The translations under genes were made by a program, and so were the position numbers. The notes under the pieces are model-generated. The model worked only from the letters and a program-made list of their open reading frames with translations, did no database searches and was not told the origin of the DNA. From NCBI GenBank assembly GCA_017395555.1, contig JAFPUE010000089.1, positions 1 to 55,042 of the forward strand: DNA of 55,042 nt. Direction: 5' to 3'. The stretch is from Ruminiclostridium sp. Lineage in GTDB: Bacteria > Bacillota > Clostridia > Oscillospirales > Ruminococcaceae. This document shows, one piece after another, positions 1 to 9,230 of the stretch (positions are counted from its first letter, which is position 1; every line of letters starts with the position of its first letter).

Positions 1-210
1 CAAAGACTCCGTTGCGAAAATAGCAGAGTCAGGCTAACCGAGGTGCTGTACCCGCCCGTAGAAGAATGTAGCTACGGATTCGGGGCGGCGCGTTCGCCGC
101 TGGGGTTGGCAAAGACTCCGTTGCGAAAATAGCAGAGTCAGGCTAACCGAGGTGCTGTACCCGCCCGTAGAAGAATGTAGCTACGGATTCGGGGCGGCGC
201 GTTCGCCGCT
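1..210. repeat. Two tandem copies of a 109-bp hairpin-rich repeat
   Basis: Bases 1-101 recur exactly at 110-210, giving a period of 109 bp; the second copy ends on the last base of the mnmE stop codon. Each copy holds three small inverted repeats: gactc/gagtc, ccgtag/ctacgg and gcggcg/cgccgc. The array may continue to the left of the window. No coding frame is convincing here. It is an intergenic repeat of unknown kind, and its hairpins could serve as the mnmE 3' end. Confidence 0.9.
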
Positions 211-1571
211 TACTTCCCCACACAGAAGCGGCGGAAGACCTGATCCACAACTGTGTCGCTGACGTGCTCGCCGGACAGCTCATAGAGCCGGTCAAGCGCA
301 TTCTCGCACATTATTCCTACCGCGTCGAGGGTCACTCCGTTTTCAAGCGCTTCGAGCGCCTTTCTTGTGTGGTCGAGAGCTTCCGTCGCGCAGATACGCT
401 GCCGCTCGTTCGCGATAAATCCCGCAGTTAAATCAAGATCACCGAGTCCGGCAATATCCGATACCGCCTTTTCGAGCTGCTTTAAGCTCGACGGGTCCTT
501 CGCGCTTATGCGGACGATATCCGCAAACCGGTCTTCGAGCGCCGAGATATCCGCCTTCTCGTCGAGATCGGTCTTGTTTATGATACACAGCGTCCGCTTG
601 TTGCCGAGCTTTGCGATAAGCCGCTCATCGTCCTCGTTGAGAGGTCTGCTCGAATCGAATACCGCAAGCACCACTGCCGCTTCACCGAGCTTTTTCAGCA
701 TACGCTCAACACCTATGCTTTCCACAACGTCGTCCGTCTCGCGTATTCCGGCGCAGTCCGCAAGCCGCAGCATCAGCCCGCCGAGCATCACCGTTTCCTC
801 AACGATATCGCGCGTGGTTCCTTCAATGTCGGTGACTATGCTTTTTTCCGTTCCGGTAAGCAGGTTCATCAGCGTGGATTTGCCGACATTCGGGCGCCCG
901 ACTATCGCACAGGGTATGCCGTCCCGTATAAGCTGACCCTCGCCGTGGCTCGCGAGCAGCTCTTCAAGCTCGGTCACGATATGCCGCAGCTTGTCCGCTT
1001 CGAGGTTGCCGTCGAACTCGTCCTCCATTTCGTCCGGGTAATCTATCCATGCCTGTATCAGCGTGACCGTGGACAGAAGCTCGTCCGACACCGCTCTGAT
1101 TCTGCGGTAAAGCGCACCCTCGCGCTGTGATGCCGCACAGAGCAGAAACTGCTCGTTCTGCGCGCTTATCACATCCGCGACAGCCTCCGCCTGCGTCAGC
1201 GACATTTTCCCATTGAGCAGGGCGCGTTTCGTAAATTCTCCCGCTTGTGCAGGTACGGCTCCCGCCGTGAAGCACGCCGAAAGCACCCGCTTTGCGGTGT
1301 AAATCCCGCCGTGGCAGGATATCTCCGCGGCATCCTCGCCCGTGTAGCTGTGTGGGGCGCGGTATATCAGCAGCACGCCGTCGTCAAGGCGCTTGTCACC
1401 GTCGAATATCTCGCCGTAGCACGCCGTATATCCGCGCATTTCCTTTATATCTCTGCCGTTCACGGGTCTGAACACCCGCGCCGCGATATCCGCCGCGTTT
1501 TCGCCGGACACGCGTATAACGGCAATACCGCCCTCTGCCGGCGGTGTTGCTATCGCCGCGATCGTGCGCAT
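210..1571 (-). CDS. mnmE: tRNA uridine-5-carboxymethylaminomethyl GTPase MnmE (TrmE)
   Basis: A 453-residue protein of the usual MnmE length. With MnmG it forms the cmnm5 modification at the wobble U34 of certain tRNAs in the cytoplasm. The N-terminal tetrahydrofolate-binding domain starts MRTIAAIATPPAEGG. The G domain, inserted in the helical domain, shows GRPNVGKS (about residue 223), DCAGIRET and NKTD, and the protein ends in the family's C-x-G-K tail (CVGK), whose Cys is the conserved catalytic one. I chose the ATG at 1571 because it follows AAGGAA by about 8 nt; the open frame upstream lies inside the secA-like gene and has no family similarity. It starts 4 nt after that gene's stop, so the two are probably co-transcribed. 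Confidence 0.97.
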   Translation of the reverse strand: MRTIAAIATPPAEGGIAVIRVSGENAADIAARVFRPVNGRDIKEMRGYTACYGEIFDGDKRLDDGVLLIYRAPHSYTGEDAAEISCHGGIYTAKRVLSACFTAGAVPAQAGEFTKRALLNGKMSLTQAEAVADVISAQNEQFLLCAASQREGALYRRIRAVSDELLSTVTLIQAWIDYPDEMEDEFDGNLEADKLRHIVTELEELLASHGEGQLIRDGIPCAIVGRPNVGKSTLMNLLTGTEKSIVTDIEGTTRDIVEETVMLGGLMLRLADCAGIRETDDVVESIGVERMLKKLGEAAVVLAVFDSSRPLNEDDERLIAKLGNKRTLCIINKTDLDEKADISALEDRFADIVRISAKDPSSLKQLEKAVSDIAGLGDLDLTAGFIANERQRICATEALDHTRKALEALENGVTLDAVGIMCENALDRLYELSGEHVSDTVVDQVFRRFCVGK

Positions 1572-1575
1572 ATCA

Positions 1576-3948
1576 TCATTCCTTACTTTTGAAAAGTTTT
1601 GCGAAAAAGCCTTTTTTCTCTTTCTTTGCGGAAACATCCTCCGGTGCTTCTTCGGTGGCTTCCTCGCTTTCGTCGGCGCTGTCTTCGCCGTAGTATTCCT
1701 CGTAATCCTCGTCGCTGAGCACATCGTTGAGTGCTTCGCTCAGCGAGCGTCTGTGCAGCTCGTCACCCGTGTCCTCAAGCAGATAGGTGAACACGCGCTT
1801 GGGCTTCGGGATTTTAAGGGCTTCGATACCGCTCTCCGCGATGACCTCCAGCCCTTCCTCCATTTCCGAGATTATTTCCTCGTTCATGGTGCCGTAGTAT
1901 TCCTCGCAGCGGATATTATATTCCTCCGCCGGGTCTGCTCCGCCGATTGCCGAAAGGTGTATGCTGTCACGCAGCCACGTCGAGAACCCGAGATAATTTA
2001 TCCATGCGGAATTCATCATCGCGAGCATATATTCGAGTTGCTTACGGTCAACGGCTTCCTTTCCGTATTTCCCGACGGCTTTCTCGTAAAGCTCCGGAGC
2101 GTTCTCCTGCCATATCGTCGGCACGCGCTCGTCACGCAGGAATTTTCCGCGCGTCGAGAACACAAGATCGCGGTGTTTTTCGCCTATCGTCGTGAATTTC
2201 AGCAGCCTTATGCGCTCGTCGAGGGTCTTTCCCTGCGATATCTTCTGTATGCGCGCTACCTCCTTCACAACGGCTCTGTCGGTTATCTCCTCCGTCGTCT
2301 GTGAGGGGTATTTATGCCGCGGTATCAGGTTTTTCAGCTTGTATATCGTCATTATCTTCTCGTCGAGAGAGACGAAAAGCCGGCTCTGTCCGGGATCACC
2401 CTGTCTTGCGGCACGCCCGCGGAGCTGATCGTTTATGCGGGCGCTTTCCGCGAGAAACGTCCCTATCGCGTACAGACCTCCCGCGCTCACCGCTTCCTCA
2501 CGCAGCTTTTCGTCCTCGCCGCCGAGCTTGATATCCACTCCGCGTCCCGCCATATTCGTCGAAACGGTGACAGCTCCCGGCATACCGGCATTCTTGATGA
2601 TACCGGCTTCGAGCTCGTCGTTCTTCGCGTTAAGTACGCTGTGCTCTATACCCGCATTCGTCAGCAGCTCCGAGAGCCGTTCGCTCTGCGCGATATCCGC
2701 TGTCCCTATCAGCACGGGCTGCTTCTTATCGTGGGCGGCTTTCACCTCGGAAACGACGGCGTTCAGCTTGCTTTCCTCGTCATAGTACACCGCCATGGGC
2801 AGATCGACGCGCACCGACGGCGTATTCGGCTCGACGTGCTTTACCACAAGTCCGTACAGCTCGTCAAACTCCTCCGCGGCGCTCATTGCCGTACCGGTCA
2901 TGCCGGAAATGCGCTCGTACTGCCGCATATAGAACTGTATCGGTATGCTGCCCATTATCGCGCCGCGCTCGGTCACGTCAAGCCCGTGTTTGAGCTCTAC
3001 CGCGCTCTGCAGCAGTCCCGGGAAGCAGCGGTTCTCCGCCGAGCGTCCCGTGAACAGGTCAATAATTGATATCTTCCCGTCCTTTACGATGTAATCCTTA
3101 TCCTCTTCGAGAACGTGCAGCGCGATAAGCGAATCGTTTATCCTTACCAGCAGCTCGTTGTTTTCCTCGTCGTATATATTTTCTAACCCGAAATGCTCCT
3201 CCGCCTTCTGCTCGCCGGAACGCGTCAGGAATGCGGACGAGCTCGCCTCGTCGGTATCGTAGTCGCCCTCTCCGAGCGTTTTTACAAACTCAAATATCTC
3301 CGGCAGCTCCGCGTCCTTCTCGACGTCCATAACTCCCGCCGCGATAAGCGGTATTCTCGCCTCGTCTATGAGCAGGGAGTCCGCCTCGTCAACTATCGCA
3401 TAGGTGTTCTCAAATCCGCGGCTGACTGTCTCGTCCGGCGAGAATACAAGGAAGTCGCGCAGAAAGTCAAATCCGCACTCCTTCACCGTAGAGTACAGCA
3501 CATCGGCATTGTACGCGGCTTTTCTGTCTTCGCCGCCAGTCTTTTCGGTAATACACGCCGTGCTCACTCCGAGCAGGTCATACACCGGCTTCATCCATTC
3601 CCTGTCGCGGTTGGCGAGATAGTCGTTGAATGTGAGTATATGAACGTGCTTGCCCTCACACACCGCGCGGAATGCGGGGAATACCGCCGCTATCGTCTTT
3701 CCCTCGCCGGTGTTCAGCTCGACTGCGTTCTCGCCGTCGAGATACATTCCCGCGATTATCTGGGAGTCGAACGGCGTTAAACCGAGACCCTGCTGTACCG
3801 CAAGATAAACGGCGGCGTACTCCGTCACCGGGTCAGGGCTTTTCCGCGCTTCGCCGGCAAGCTCTTTTACGCTGACCGCACCGCTTCCGGCTTTTGCTCT
3901 TACCGCCGCGGCAAATTCGTGAGGCTTTTTTTCGTAGTTTTTTATCAT
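1576..3948 (-). CDS. SecA-family preprotein translocase ATPase (SecA2-like)
   Basis: A 790-residue SecA-type DEAD motor that pushes preproteins through SecYEG at the membrane. Visible motifs are the Walker A NTGEGKT, the NDYLANRDREWM stretch, DEADSLLIDEARIPLI (Walker B region), STNMAGRGVDIKLGG and QLRGRAARQGDPGQSR. The C-terminus is acidic then lysine-rich and lacks the SecB/zinc-binding Cys cluster common in housekeeping SecA. The ATG at 3948 follows GGAAGGA by 8 nt. The substitutions at normally invariant positions (DEADS for DEVDS, RAARQGDPG for RSGRQGDPG) suggest an accessory SecA2-like copy rather than the main SecA, but without the rest of the genome this is not proven. mnmE follows 4 nt downstream. 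Confidence 0.88.
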   Translation of the reverse strand: MIKNYEKKPHEFAAAVRAKAGSGAVSVKELAGEARKSPDPVTEYAAVYLAVQQGLGLTPFDSQIIAGMYLDGENAVELNTGEGKTIAAVFPAFRAVCEGKHVHILTFNDYLANRDREWMKPVYDLLGVSTACITEKTGGEDRKAAYNADVLYSTVKECGFDFLRDFLVFSPDETVSRGFENTYAIVDEADSLLIDEARIPLIAAGVMDVEKDAELPEIFEFVKTLGEGDYDTDEASSSAFLTRSGEQKAEEHFGLENIYDEENNELLVRINDSLIALHVLEEDKDYIVKDGKISIIDLFTGRSAENRCFPGLLQSAVELKHGLDVTERGAIMGSIPIQFYMRQYERISGMTGTAMSAAEEFDELYGLVVKHVEPNTPSVRVDLPMAVYYDEESKLNAVVSEVKAAHDKKQPVLIGTADIAQSERLSELLTNAGIEHSVLNAKNDELEAGIIKNAGMPGAVTVSTNMAGRGVDIKLGGEDEKLREEAVSAGGLYAIGTFLAESARINDQLRGRAARQGDPGQSRLFVSLDEKIMTIYKLKNLIPRHKYPSQTTEEITDRAVVKEVARIQKISQGKTLDERIRLLKFTTIGEKHRDLVFSTRGKFLRDERVPTIWQENAPELYEKAVGKYGKEAVDRKQLEYMLAMMNSAWINYLGFSTWLRDSIHLSAIGGADPAEEYNIRCEEYYGTMNEEIISEMEEGLEVIAESGIEALKIPKPKRVFTYLLEDTGDELHRRSLSEALNDVLSDEDYEEYYGEDSADESEEATEEAPEDVSAKKEKKGFFAKLFKSKE

Positions 3949-3980
3949 AATATCTGTCCTTCCGGTACTATATATTGTAA

Positions 3981-4009
3981 AGTATAGCACAAATCTGCAT
4001 TAAAATCAA
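3981..4009 (-). promoter_or_regulatory. Promoter of secA-like/mnmE operon
   Basis: On the minus strand TTGATT (4004-4009) and TATACT (3981-3986) are separated by exactly 17 bp, with TGTGC directly before the -10 (extended -10). It lies 33 nt upstream of the secA-like start. Confidence 0.75.
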
Positions 4010-4018
4010 CAAAACCTA

Positions 4019-4047
4019 TTGATTATTTTCAAAAAATGTGCGATAAT
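4019..4047 (+). promoter_or_regulatory. Promoter of glmU operon
   Basis: TTGATT (4019-4024), 17 bp, GATAAT (4042-4047), again with TGTGC before the -10. It is back to back with the secA-like promoter. The leader to glmU carries short direct repeats of the type tgaattgtgaat at about 4112-4143. Confidence 0.65.
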
Positions 4048-4161
4048 AACAACGTATGATTTTTAAAACCAAATCTTTTAAAGGTTATGCAAAGCATTAA
4101 GTTTCGTCATAATTGTGAATTATGAATTGTGAATTGTGAATTAAAATTGACAGGAGAGATA

Positions 4162-5553
4162 ATGATGGATAACAGAGTGATAATACTTGCCGCAGGAGAA
4201 GGCAGAAGAATGAGATCAAAGACACCCAAGGTGATGTGCGAGGTGCTCGGCGAACCGATGATAGACTGGGTGCTCGACAGCGCAGCAGCGGCGGGTATTC
4301 CCGAAGAGCACGTAGGCATCGTAACCGGCAGCGGCGCGGATATCGTAAAAGCGCATATCGCAAAGAGAAGCGAAGCGTACCGCATATTCACGCAGGACGA
4401 GAGAAAGGGTCCGGCTCATGCGGTAATGCAGGCGGAGAAAATGCTCGAAGGCGGTGGGAATGTGCTTGTTCTCTGCGGAGACAGACCGTTTGCAGACGGT
4501 GCGGCAATATCGGCGGCACTGAAAGAGCATGAGTCCTCCGGCAATTCCGTTACCGTTGTTACGGCAGATCTTCCCGATCCCGCAGATCGTGCAAGGGTGA
4601 TACGCGCGGAGGACGGAAGCGTCAGCGCAGTTATCGAAAGCGCGGACTGCACTCTCCCGCAGCTCGGCATTACCGAAGTCGCTTCCGGGATATTCTGGTT
4701 CAGAGCAGATGCGCTTGCCGAAGCGCTCCCGAAGATAACCGCAGACAACAAGCAGGGCGAGTACCGCCTTTCCGATGCTGTTGCGGCGATATGCTCGGCG
4801 GGCGGCAAAGCCGGAGCATACATATCACGCGACACGAATATCGTTCTCGGTGCGGACACACGCGCGGAGCTGCTCAGTCTTAATATAATTGCAAAAATGC
4901 GCGTTATCGCAAAGCACCTCGACAACGGAGTTGAGTTCGTTTCGACGGACGGCGTCATCATAGGCAGAGATGTCACGATCGGCGCGGACACCCGTATTCT
5001 TCCCGGAACGATACTGCGCGGAAAAACGACGATCGGCGAGGGCTGCGTCCTCGGTCCGAACACGCTTATCGAGAACTGCAGGATCGGAAACGGCGTTATT
5101 CTCAATTCCGTACAGGCATACGATTCGCGTGTATGCGATCATGTCAAGGCGGGTCCGTTCGTTCAGCTTCGCCCCGGTACTGTGCTGCACGACGGCGTGA
5201 AGATCGGCGATTTCGTCGAGGTCAAGAACTCCGAGATCGGCGTAAACACCGCGATCGCTCACCTTACATACGTCGGCGACAGCGATGTCGGCAAGGGCGT
5301 TAATTTCGGCTGCGGCTGCGTTACCGCGAACTACGACGGCATAAACAAGTACCGCACAAAGATCGGCGATTACGCGTTCATAGGCTGCAACACGAACCTC
5401 ATCGCCCCCGTCGAGATAGGCGAGAACGCGACTACCGCCGCCGGCTCGACTATAACAAAGAGCGTGCCGCCGGACAGCCTTGCTGTTGAGCGCGCACAGA
5501 CAAAGATAATTGACCACTGGGAGAAAAATTCCTTGAGAATAAAGAAAGCCTGA
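4162..5553 (+). CDS. glmU: Bifunctional UDP-GlcNAc pyrophosphorylase / GlcN-1-P acetyltransferase GlmU
   Basis: A 463-residue cytoplasmic enzyme that acetylates glucosamine-1-phosphate and then couples it to UTP, giving UDP-GlcNAc for peptidoglycan. The N-terminal uridyltransferase domain shows LAAGEGRRMRSKTPK; the C-terminal half is a left-handed beta helix of hexapeptide repeats ending in GCVTANYDG and FIGCNTNLIAP, the acetyltransferase site. Two adjacent ATGs (4162 and 4165) follow AGGAG; the second has the more usual 8-nt spacing, so the start is uncertain by one codon. Two CPBP membrane proteases follow in the same direction with short gaps. Confidence 0.97.
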   Translation: MMDNRVIILAAGEGRRMRSKTPKVMCEVLGEPMIDWVLDSAAAAGIPEEHVGIVTGSGADIVKAHIAKRSEAYRIFTQDERKGPAHAVMQAEKMLEGGGNVLVLCGDRPFADGAAISAALKEHESSGNSVTVVTADLPDPADRARVIRAEDGSVSAVIESADCTLPQLGITEVASGIFWFRADALAEALPKITADNKQGEYRLSDAVAAICSAGGKAGAYISRDTNIVLGADTRAELLSLNIIAKMRVIAKHLDNGVEFVSTDGVIIGRDVTIGADTRILPGTILRGKTTIGEGCVLGPNTLIENCRIGNGVILNSVQAYDSRVCDHVKAGPFVQLRPGTVLHDGVKIGDFVEVKNSEIGVNTAIAHLTYVGDSDVGKGVNFGCGCVTANYDGINKYRTKIGDYAFIGCNTNLIAPVEIGENATTAAGSTITKSVPPDSLAVERAQTKIIDHWEKNSLRIKKA

Positions 5554-5572
5554 CAGAACAAGGAGAACGGAA

Positions 5573-6646
5573 ATGTCGGAAGTAAACATCGCGGGAGCTC
5601 CTGCGGCGGACGAAATGCTCCCCGAATACAAAAAAGCGGCGCTGCTTGTCGGCACCTACGTTATGGTAATATTTGTGCTGCGGTATATCGCGACTGTTCT
5701 GATAAACTTTTTTGTCGTTTCGGTGCAGGATACGATGGAATATTCCACGATGTATATTCTTGAGCTCGCGATATCCGGTATGTTCCTGCAGATCATACCG
5801 TCCGTTATCGGCGCGTTCATGTTCGGATATATCGGCAAAAACAGCAAGGGAAAGCTGAAACAGCTGTATTCCATACCGAAAAGCAACACCCGCGCAATCG
5901 GCAATTTCAGCGCTATCTACGGACTTGCGCAGATGGTGAACATAATCACCATAATCGTGACATATATACTTTCATCGCAGGCAGACATCGATAAACAGCT
6001 CAACACCGTAGCAGATCAGACGCAGGGCGGAATGGCGGGCGCGTTCTTCATGTTCTTCATGCTTGTCGTAATAGCGCCGGTTTTTGAGGAATTTATGTTC
6101 CGCGGTCTTATTCTGCACGCGCTGAAGCCGTATGGCAGCGGACTTTCGATATTCGTGTCCGGCATACTGTTCGGCATATTCCACGGCAATTTCCAGCAGT
6201 GCTTCTATACTGCGGCTATGGGTATCGCCGTAGGATATATCGCGAATGTCACGAACTCGATATTCTCCACAACGATCCTGCACGCTATAACCAATTCACT
6301 CGGCGGTATCATAATCCTGCTGATGAATACGAGCGGCGTTCAGGAGTATATTCTCAACGGGAACGAGGATACCATACCCGACAACGAGATGATCTGGGTT
6401 GCGTTGTACGGTATATTTATGGTGAGCCTTCTCATATTCATTTTTGTTGGATTTGTCACCGCGATAATGAAGATCAGACAGATACGGCGCTACAAAGCTC
6501 CGAAGGTATGGGGCGAGGTCACCAACGGCAAAAAGGTAAGCATACTTATGCTTACCGTCCCCATGATCTTGTCTGTGCTTATGATAATCGACACTTACGG
6601 CGGATTTTCGTTGTCGCTGATACATGCTATATTCACGAAAGGCTGA
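5573..6646 (+). CDS. CPBP family intramembrane metalloprotease
   Basis: A 357-residue multi-pass membrane protein of the CPBP (Abi/CAAX protease and bacteriocin-processing) family. The signature glutamate pair and arginine are in FEEFMFRG (about residue 171) and the following helix has FGIFHGNF with the conserved His. Family members are intramembrane proteases whose bacterial substrates are mostly unknown; some give bacteriocin immunity. The ATG at 5573 is preceded by AAGGAG. It starts 19 nt after glmU and is followed after 5 nt by a paralogue, so the three genes probably form one operon. Confidence 0.88.
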   Translation: MSEVNIAGAPAADEMLPEYKKAALLVGTYVMVIFVLRYIATVLINFFVVSVQDTMEYSTMYILELAISGMFLQIIPSVIGAFMFGYIGKNSKGKLKQLYSIPKSNTRAIGNFSAIYGLAQMVNIITIIVTYILSSQADIDKQLNTVADQTQGGMAGAFFMFFMLVVIAPVFEEFMFRGLILHALKPYGSGLSIFVSGILFGIFHGNFQQCFYTAAMGIAVGYIANVTNSIFSTTILHAITNSLGGIIILLMNTSGVQEYILNGNEDTIPDNEMIWVALYGIFMVSLLIFIFVGFVTAIMKIRQIRRYKAPKVWGEVTNGKKVSILMLTVPMILSVLMIIDTYGGFSLSLIHAIFTKG

Positions 6647-6651
6647 GCTTT

Positions 6652-7671
6652 ATGAAATACCCGGAGGGAACGCCCGAGCACGGGCTTCAGAGATTGGCGG
6701 TAAAATACGGCGGCGCTGCTGCCGTATTTGTTGTAAATGACACTATCGTGCAGTACATTATGATCGCGATAATGTATATCGTTGCCGCGGTCATGCCCGG
6801 CGGCAGTACGCTGCTCGATACAAAGACCGACGCGGGATTTCTGTTCACGCTGCTGATAAACGAGATAACGTCTTATACCGTTCCGCTGGCAGCGCTGTAC
6901 GCTGTTTTTTACCGTGAGCTCAAATTCGAGAAAACGGTGATCGAGCCGCCGGAGCTGAAATATAAACGCTATTTCGGCGAGACAGTGTTGCTGTATCTTG
7001 GCGGATCGTTCGCGGCAGCGTGTGCCGGCATCGCCACAAATTATGTATCTTTTTTTCTCAACAGCCTGCTCGGCATACCGGAAACGAAGACGGCATTTTC
7101 CGGCATGATGCCGCAGAACCTGTTCTGTTATGTCAGCTTTTTTATAATCATCTGCATAGTGGGTCCCGTCTGCGAGGAGATAATATTCAGGCATATCCTG
7201 CTGCGTCCGCTGCGCCGATACGGCGATATGACCGCCGCAGTAATAACCGCGTTTATGTTCGGGCTGACGCATTTCAATTTTGACCAGTTCCTGTACACGT
7301 TCGCGTTCGGATTTTTCCTCGCTGTTGTAGCGCTCCGTGCCGGCAGTGTAATACCCGCGATACTGTGCCATGTGATTAACAACGCGGTCGCGGTACTGAC
7401 GGTCTATCTCCCCGATAGCGTAGGTGTTCCCGAGCTCGATTCGTTCCTGCACGCGCTGGCGAATACGATAAACATTCTCGACGATATACTGATGTTTGTG
7501 GGAATACCGGTGCTGATACTGATCGTGCTTACCCGTCTTCTCGTCATGAAAAACCGCAGCGGAATACCCGTTTCAAAGCAGATCGCTGTCGTCCTTTCAG
7601 ACCCGCTGCTGCTCGTGTCGGTAATTCTGACGCTTGTTATAACGTTTGTTTATCTGTACAGAAGTGAGTAG
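6652..7671 (+). CDS. CPBP family intramembrane metalloprotease (second copy)
   Basis: A 339-residue membrane protein with the same fold and motifs as its upstream neighbour: CEEIIFRH (about residue 174) and FGLTHFNF. Sequence similarity outside the motifs looks low, so the pair is either an old duplication or two members brought together. The ATG at 6652 lies 5 nt after the preceding stop, with AAAGG 9 nt upstream, which suggests translational coupling. A much longer open frame reaches upstream in this phase but only overlaps the first CPBP gene and is not real. Confidence 0.87.
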   Translation: MKYPEGTPEHGLQRLAVKYGGAAAVFVVNDTIVQYIMIAIMYIVAAVMPGGSTLLDTKTDAGFLFTLLINEITSYTVPLAALYAVFYRELKFEKTVIEPPELKYKRYFGETVLLYLGGSFAAACAGIATNYVSFFLNSLLGIPETKTAFSGMMPQNLFCYVSFFIIICIVGPVCEEIIFRHILLRPLRRYGDMTAAVITAFMFGLTHFNFDQFLYTFAFGFFLAVVALRAGSVIPAILCHVINNAVAVLTVYLPDSVGVPELDSFLHALANTINILDDILMFVGIPVLILIVLTRLLVMKNRSGIPVSKQIAVVLSDPLLLVSVILTLVITFVYLYRSE

Positions 7672-7691
7672 GGAATACCAGAAAGAAAAAA

Positions 7692-7724
7692 GCCTCCCGC
7701 GGCATTATACCGCAGGAGGCGTTT
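7692..7724. terminator. Bidirectional terminator between CPBP and ECF genes
   Basis: GC-rich hairpin 7692-7720 (gcctcc...ggaggc with an inner cgcgg/ccgc part), with an A-tract on its left and GTTTTAATTA on its right. It can end both the glmU operon and the convergent ECF gene. Confidence 0.85.
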
Positions 7725-7735
7725 TAATTACTGTC

Positions 7736-8251
7736 TTATTTGTATTTCAGCACTTTGAGCGCCTTCGTCTTTTCGAGCGCTGTAATAACGGCAACTGCCG
7801 AAAGCAGACCCACCGCGCCCTGTATAAGGTTTTCGGGAATACCGATCACGGCGGCTTCGGGGCTGCCCACAATAAACAGCCATTCATACGCGAAGTAGCC
7901 GAATGCCATGAAGAGCTCCGCGACAGCGGCACTTACCGCACGTCCGAGGAATACTCTGTGCTTGAACGCGGCAGCTATTACCGCGGCAAGAACTGCCATA
8001 AGTCCCTTGATCGCAAAGGTTCCGGGAGCGAACAACGCGTAACCGGAAATTATATCCGCGAGCGCGGAGCCTATACCCGCAGCCGCGAATCCCCACTGCG
8101 CACCGCATACCCAGCCCGCGATGAGCACAACGCAGTCTCCGAGATTAACATATCCCTTTGTGAGGGTAGGTATCTGTATCAGCATTGTAGCCGCACAGGC
8201 GAGCGCCGCGAACACGGCAGCTGTGATTATTTTTCTGAGATTTTCATTCAT
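7736..8251 (-). CDS. ECF transporter S component (substrate-binding membrane subunit)
   Basis: A 171-residue protein with about five or six hydrophobic helices, the usual size for the S component of an energy-coupling factor vitamin importer. The N-terminal IPTLTKGYVNLGDCVVL stretch with the Asn-Leu-Gly-Asp loop is typical of the COG4720-like group. S components capture a vitamin or precursor and dock to a shared EcfAA'T module, which is not in this window. The ligand cannot be told from the sequence. It is a single-gene transcription unit with its own strong promoter and a short leader hairpin (gtaagc/gcttac) just before the ribosome binding site AAAGGA. Confidence 0.82.
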   Translation of the reverse strand: MNENLRKIITAAVFAALACAATMLIQIPTLTKGYVNLGDCVVLIAGWVCGAQWGFAAAGIGSALADIISGYALFAPGTFAIKGLMAVLAAVIAAAFKHRVFLGRAVSAAVAELFMAFGYFAYEWLFIVGSPEAAVIGIPENLIQGAVGLLSAVAVITALEKTKALKVLKYK

Positions 8252-8303
8252 AACTATCGTCCTTTCTGTAAGCCTACTATATTTATATGCTTACCGTGGT
8301 TTT

Positions 8304-8332
8304 ATTATATCACTATTCGGACAATTTGTCAA
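8304..8332 (-). promoter_or_regulatory. Promoter of ECF S-component gene
   Basis: Consensus TTGACA (8327-8332) and TATAAT (8304-8309) with a 17-bp spacer on the minus strand. The leader of about 45 nt holds a 6-bp hairpin; it is too short for a recognised vitamin riboswitch. Confidence 0.85.
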
Positions 8333-8354
8333 TACCTTTTGAATAAGATTAAGC

Positions 8355-8384
8355 CAAAACCCCCACTCCTTCCGGAATGGGGGT
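8355..8384 (-). terminator. Terminator of rpmG-rplA operon
   Basis: On the minus strand ACCCCCATTCC/GGAGTGGGGGT-type hairpin (8359-8384) followed by TTTT. It lies about 65 nt after the rplA stop. Confidence 0.8.
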
Positions 8385-8450
8385 ATCAGACTTTAGATCA
8401 TTGCCGGCATTGCGGACTTTATGGCTTTGCCCTTGCGTGAGCGCGGACGA

Positions 8451-9143
8451 TTAAGCGCCGTACTTAGCAGTATTGATCTTAACGCCGGGGCCCATTGTGG
8501 AAGTAACCACGCAGCTCTTTACATACTGACCCTTTGCAGCGGCGGGCTTAGCCTTGATGATAGCGCCCATGAGAGCTTCGAGGTTCTCGGTGAGCTTATC
8601 CTGACCGAACGAAGCCTTGCCGATCGGGCAGTGAATGATGTTTGTCTTATCGAGTCTGTACTCGATCTTACCGGCCTTGGCATCTGTGATAGCCTTGCCG
8701 ATCTCGGGCGTAACAGTACCCGCCTTGGGGTTAGGCATAAGGCCTCTCGGACCGAGAACCTTACCGAGACGTCCTACAACGCCCATCATATCGGGAGAAG
8801 CGATAACAACGTCGAAATCCATCCAGCCGTCCTGGATCTTCTTTACTGTATCGTCATCGGCGATGAAATCAGCGCCTGCCTCTTCCGCTTCCTTTATCTT
8901 TTCGCCCTTTGTGAATACGAGAGTTCTTACGGTCTTACCTGTACCGTTGGGAAGAACTACCGCGCCTCTTACCTGCTGATCCGCGTGACGGGAGTCAACG
9001 CCGAGTCTTACGTGGAGCTCGACTGTCTCATCAAACTTAGCCTTAGCGGTCTTGCAAACGAGATCGCAAGCCTCGCCGACTTCGTAGAGCTTTGCGGAAT
9101 CTACAAGCTTTACACTTTCATTATATTTCTTACCATGCTTCAT
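8451..9143 (-). CDS. rplA: 50S ribosomal protein L1
   Basis: A 230-residue L1, the L1-stalk protein that binds 23S rRNA near the E site. It reads [15 protein letters not shown] at the start and contains the conserved [15 protein letters not shown] and the C-terminal INTAKYGA. The ATG at 9143 follows AAGGAGG by 8 nt. It is the last gene of the rpmG-secE-nusG-rplK-rplA operon and is followed by a terminator. In many bacteria L1 represses this operon by binding its mRNA; I did not identify such a site. Confidence 0.98.
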   Translation of the reverse strand: MKHGKKYNESVKLVDSAKLYEVGEACDLVCKTAKAKFDETVELHVRLGVDSRHADQQVRGAVVLPNGTGKTVRTLVFTKGEKIKEAEEAGADFIADDDTVKKIQDGWMDFDVVIASPDMMGVVGRLGKVLGPRGLMPNPKAGTVTPEIGKAITDAKAGKIEYRLDKTNIIHCPIGKASFGQDKLTENLEALMGAIIKAKPAAAKGQYVKSCVVTSTMGPGVKINTAKYGA

Positions 9144-9230
9144 ATTAAAATCCTCCTTGTGGTCAAACGGTCTGCGACCTCCCACTGTAATCTGAATTGT
9201 TTGATACTGTCAATCCTGACGGTCTTATCG

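Noticed and set aside
8252..8300. Vitamin riboswitch before the ECF S component
   Set aside because: The leader is only about 45 nt and holds one 6-bp hairpin with no known aptamer core.
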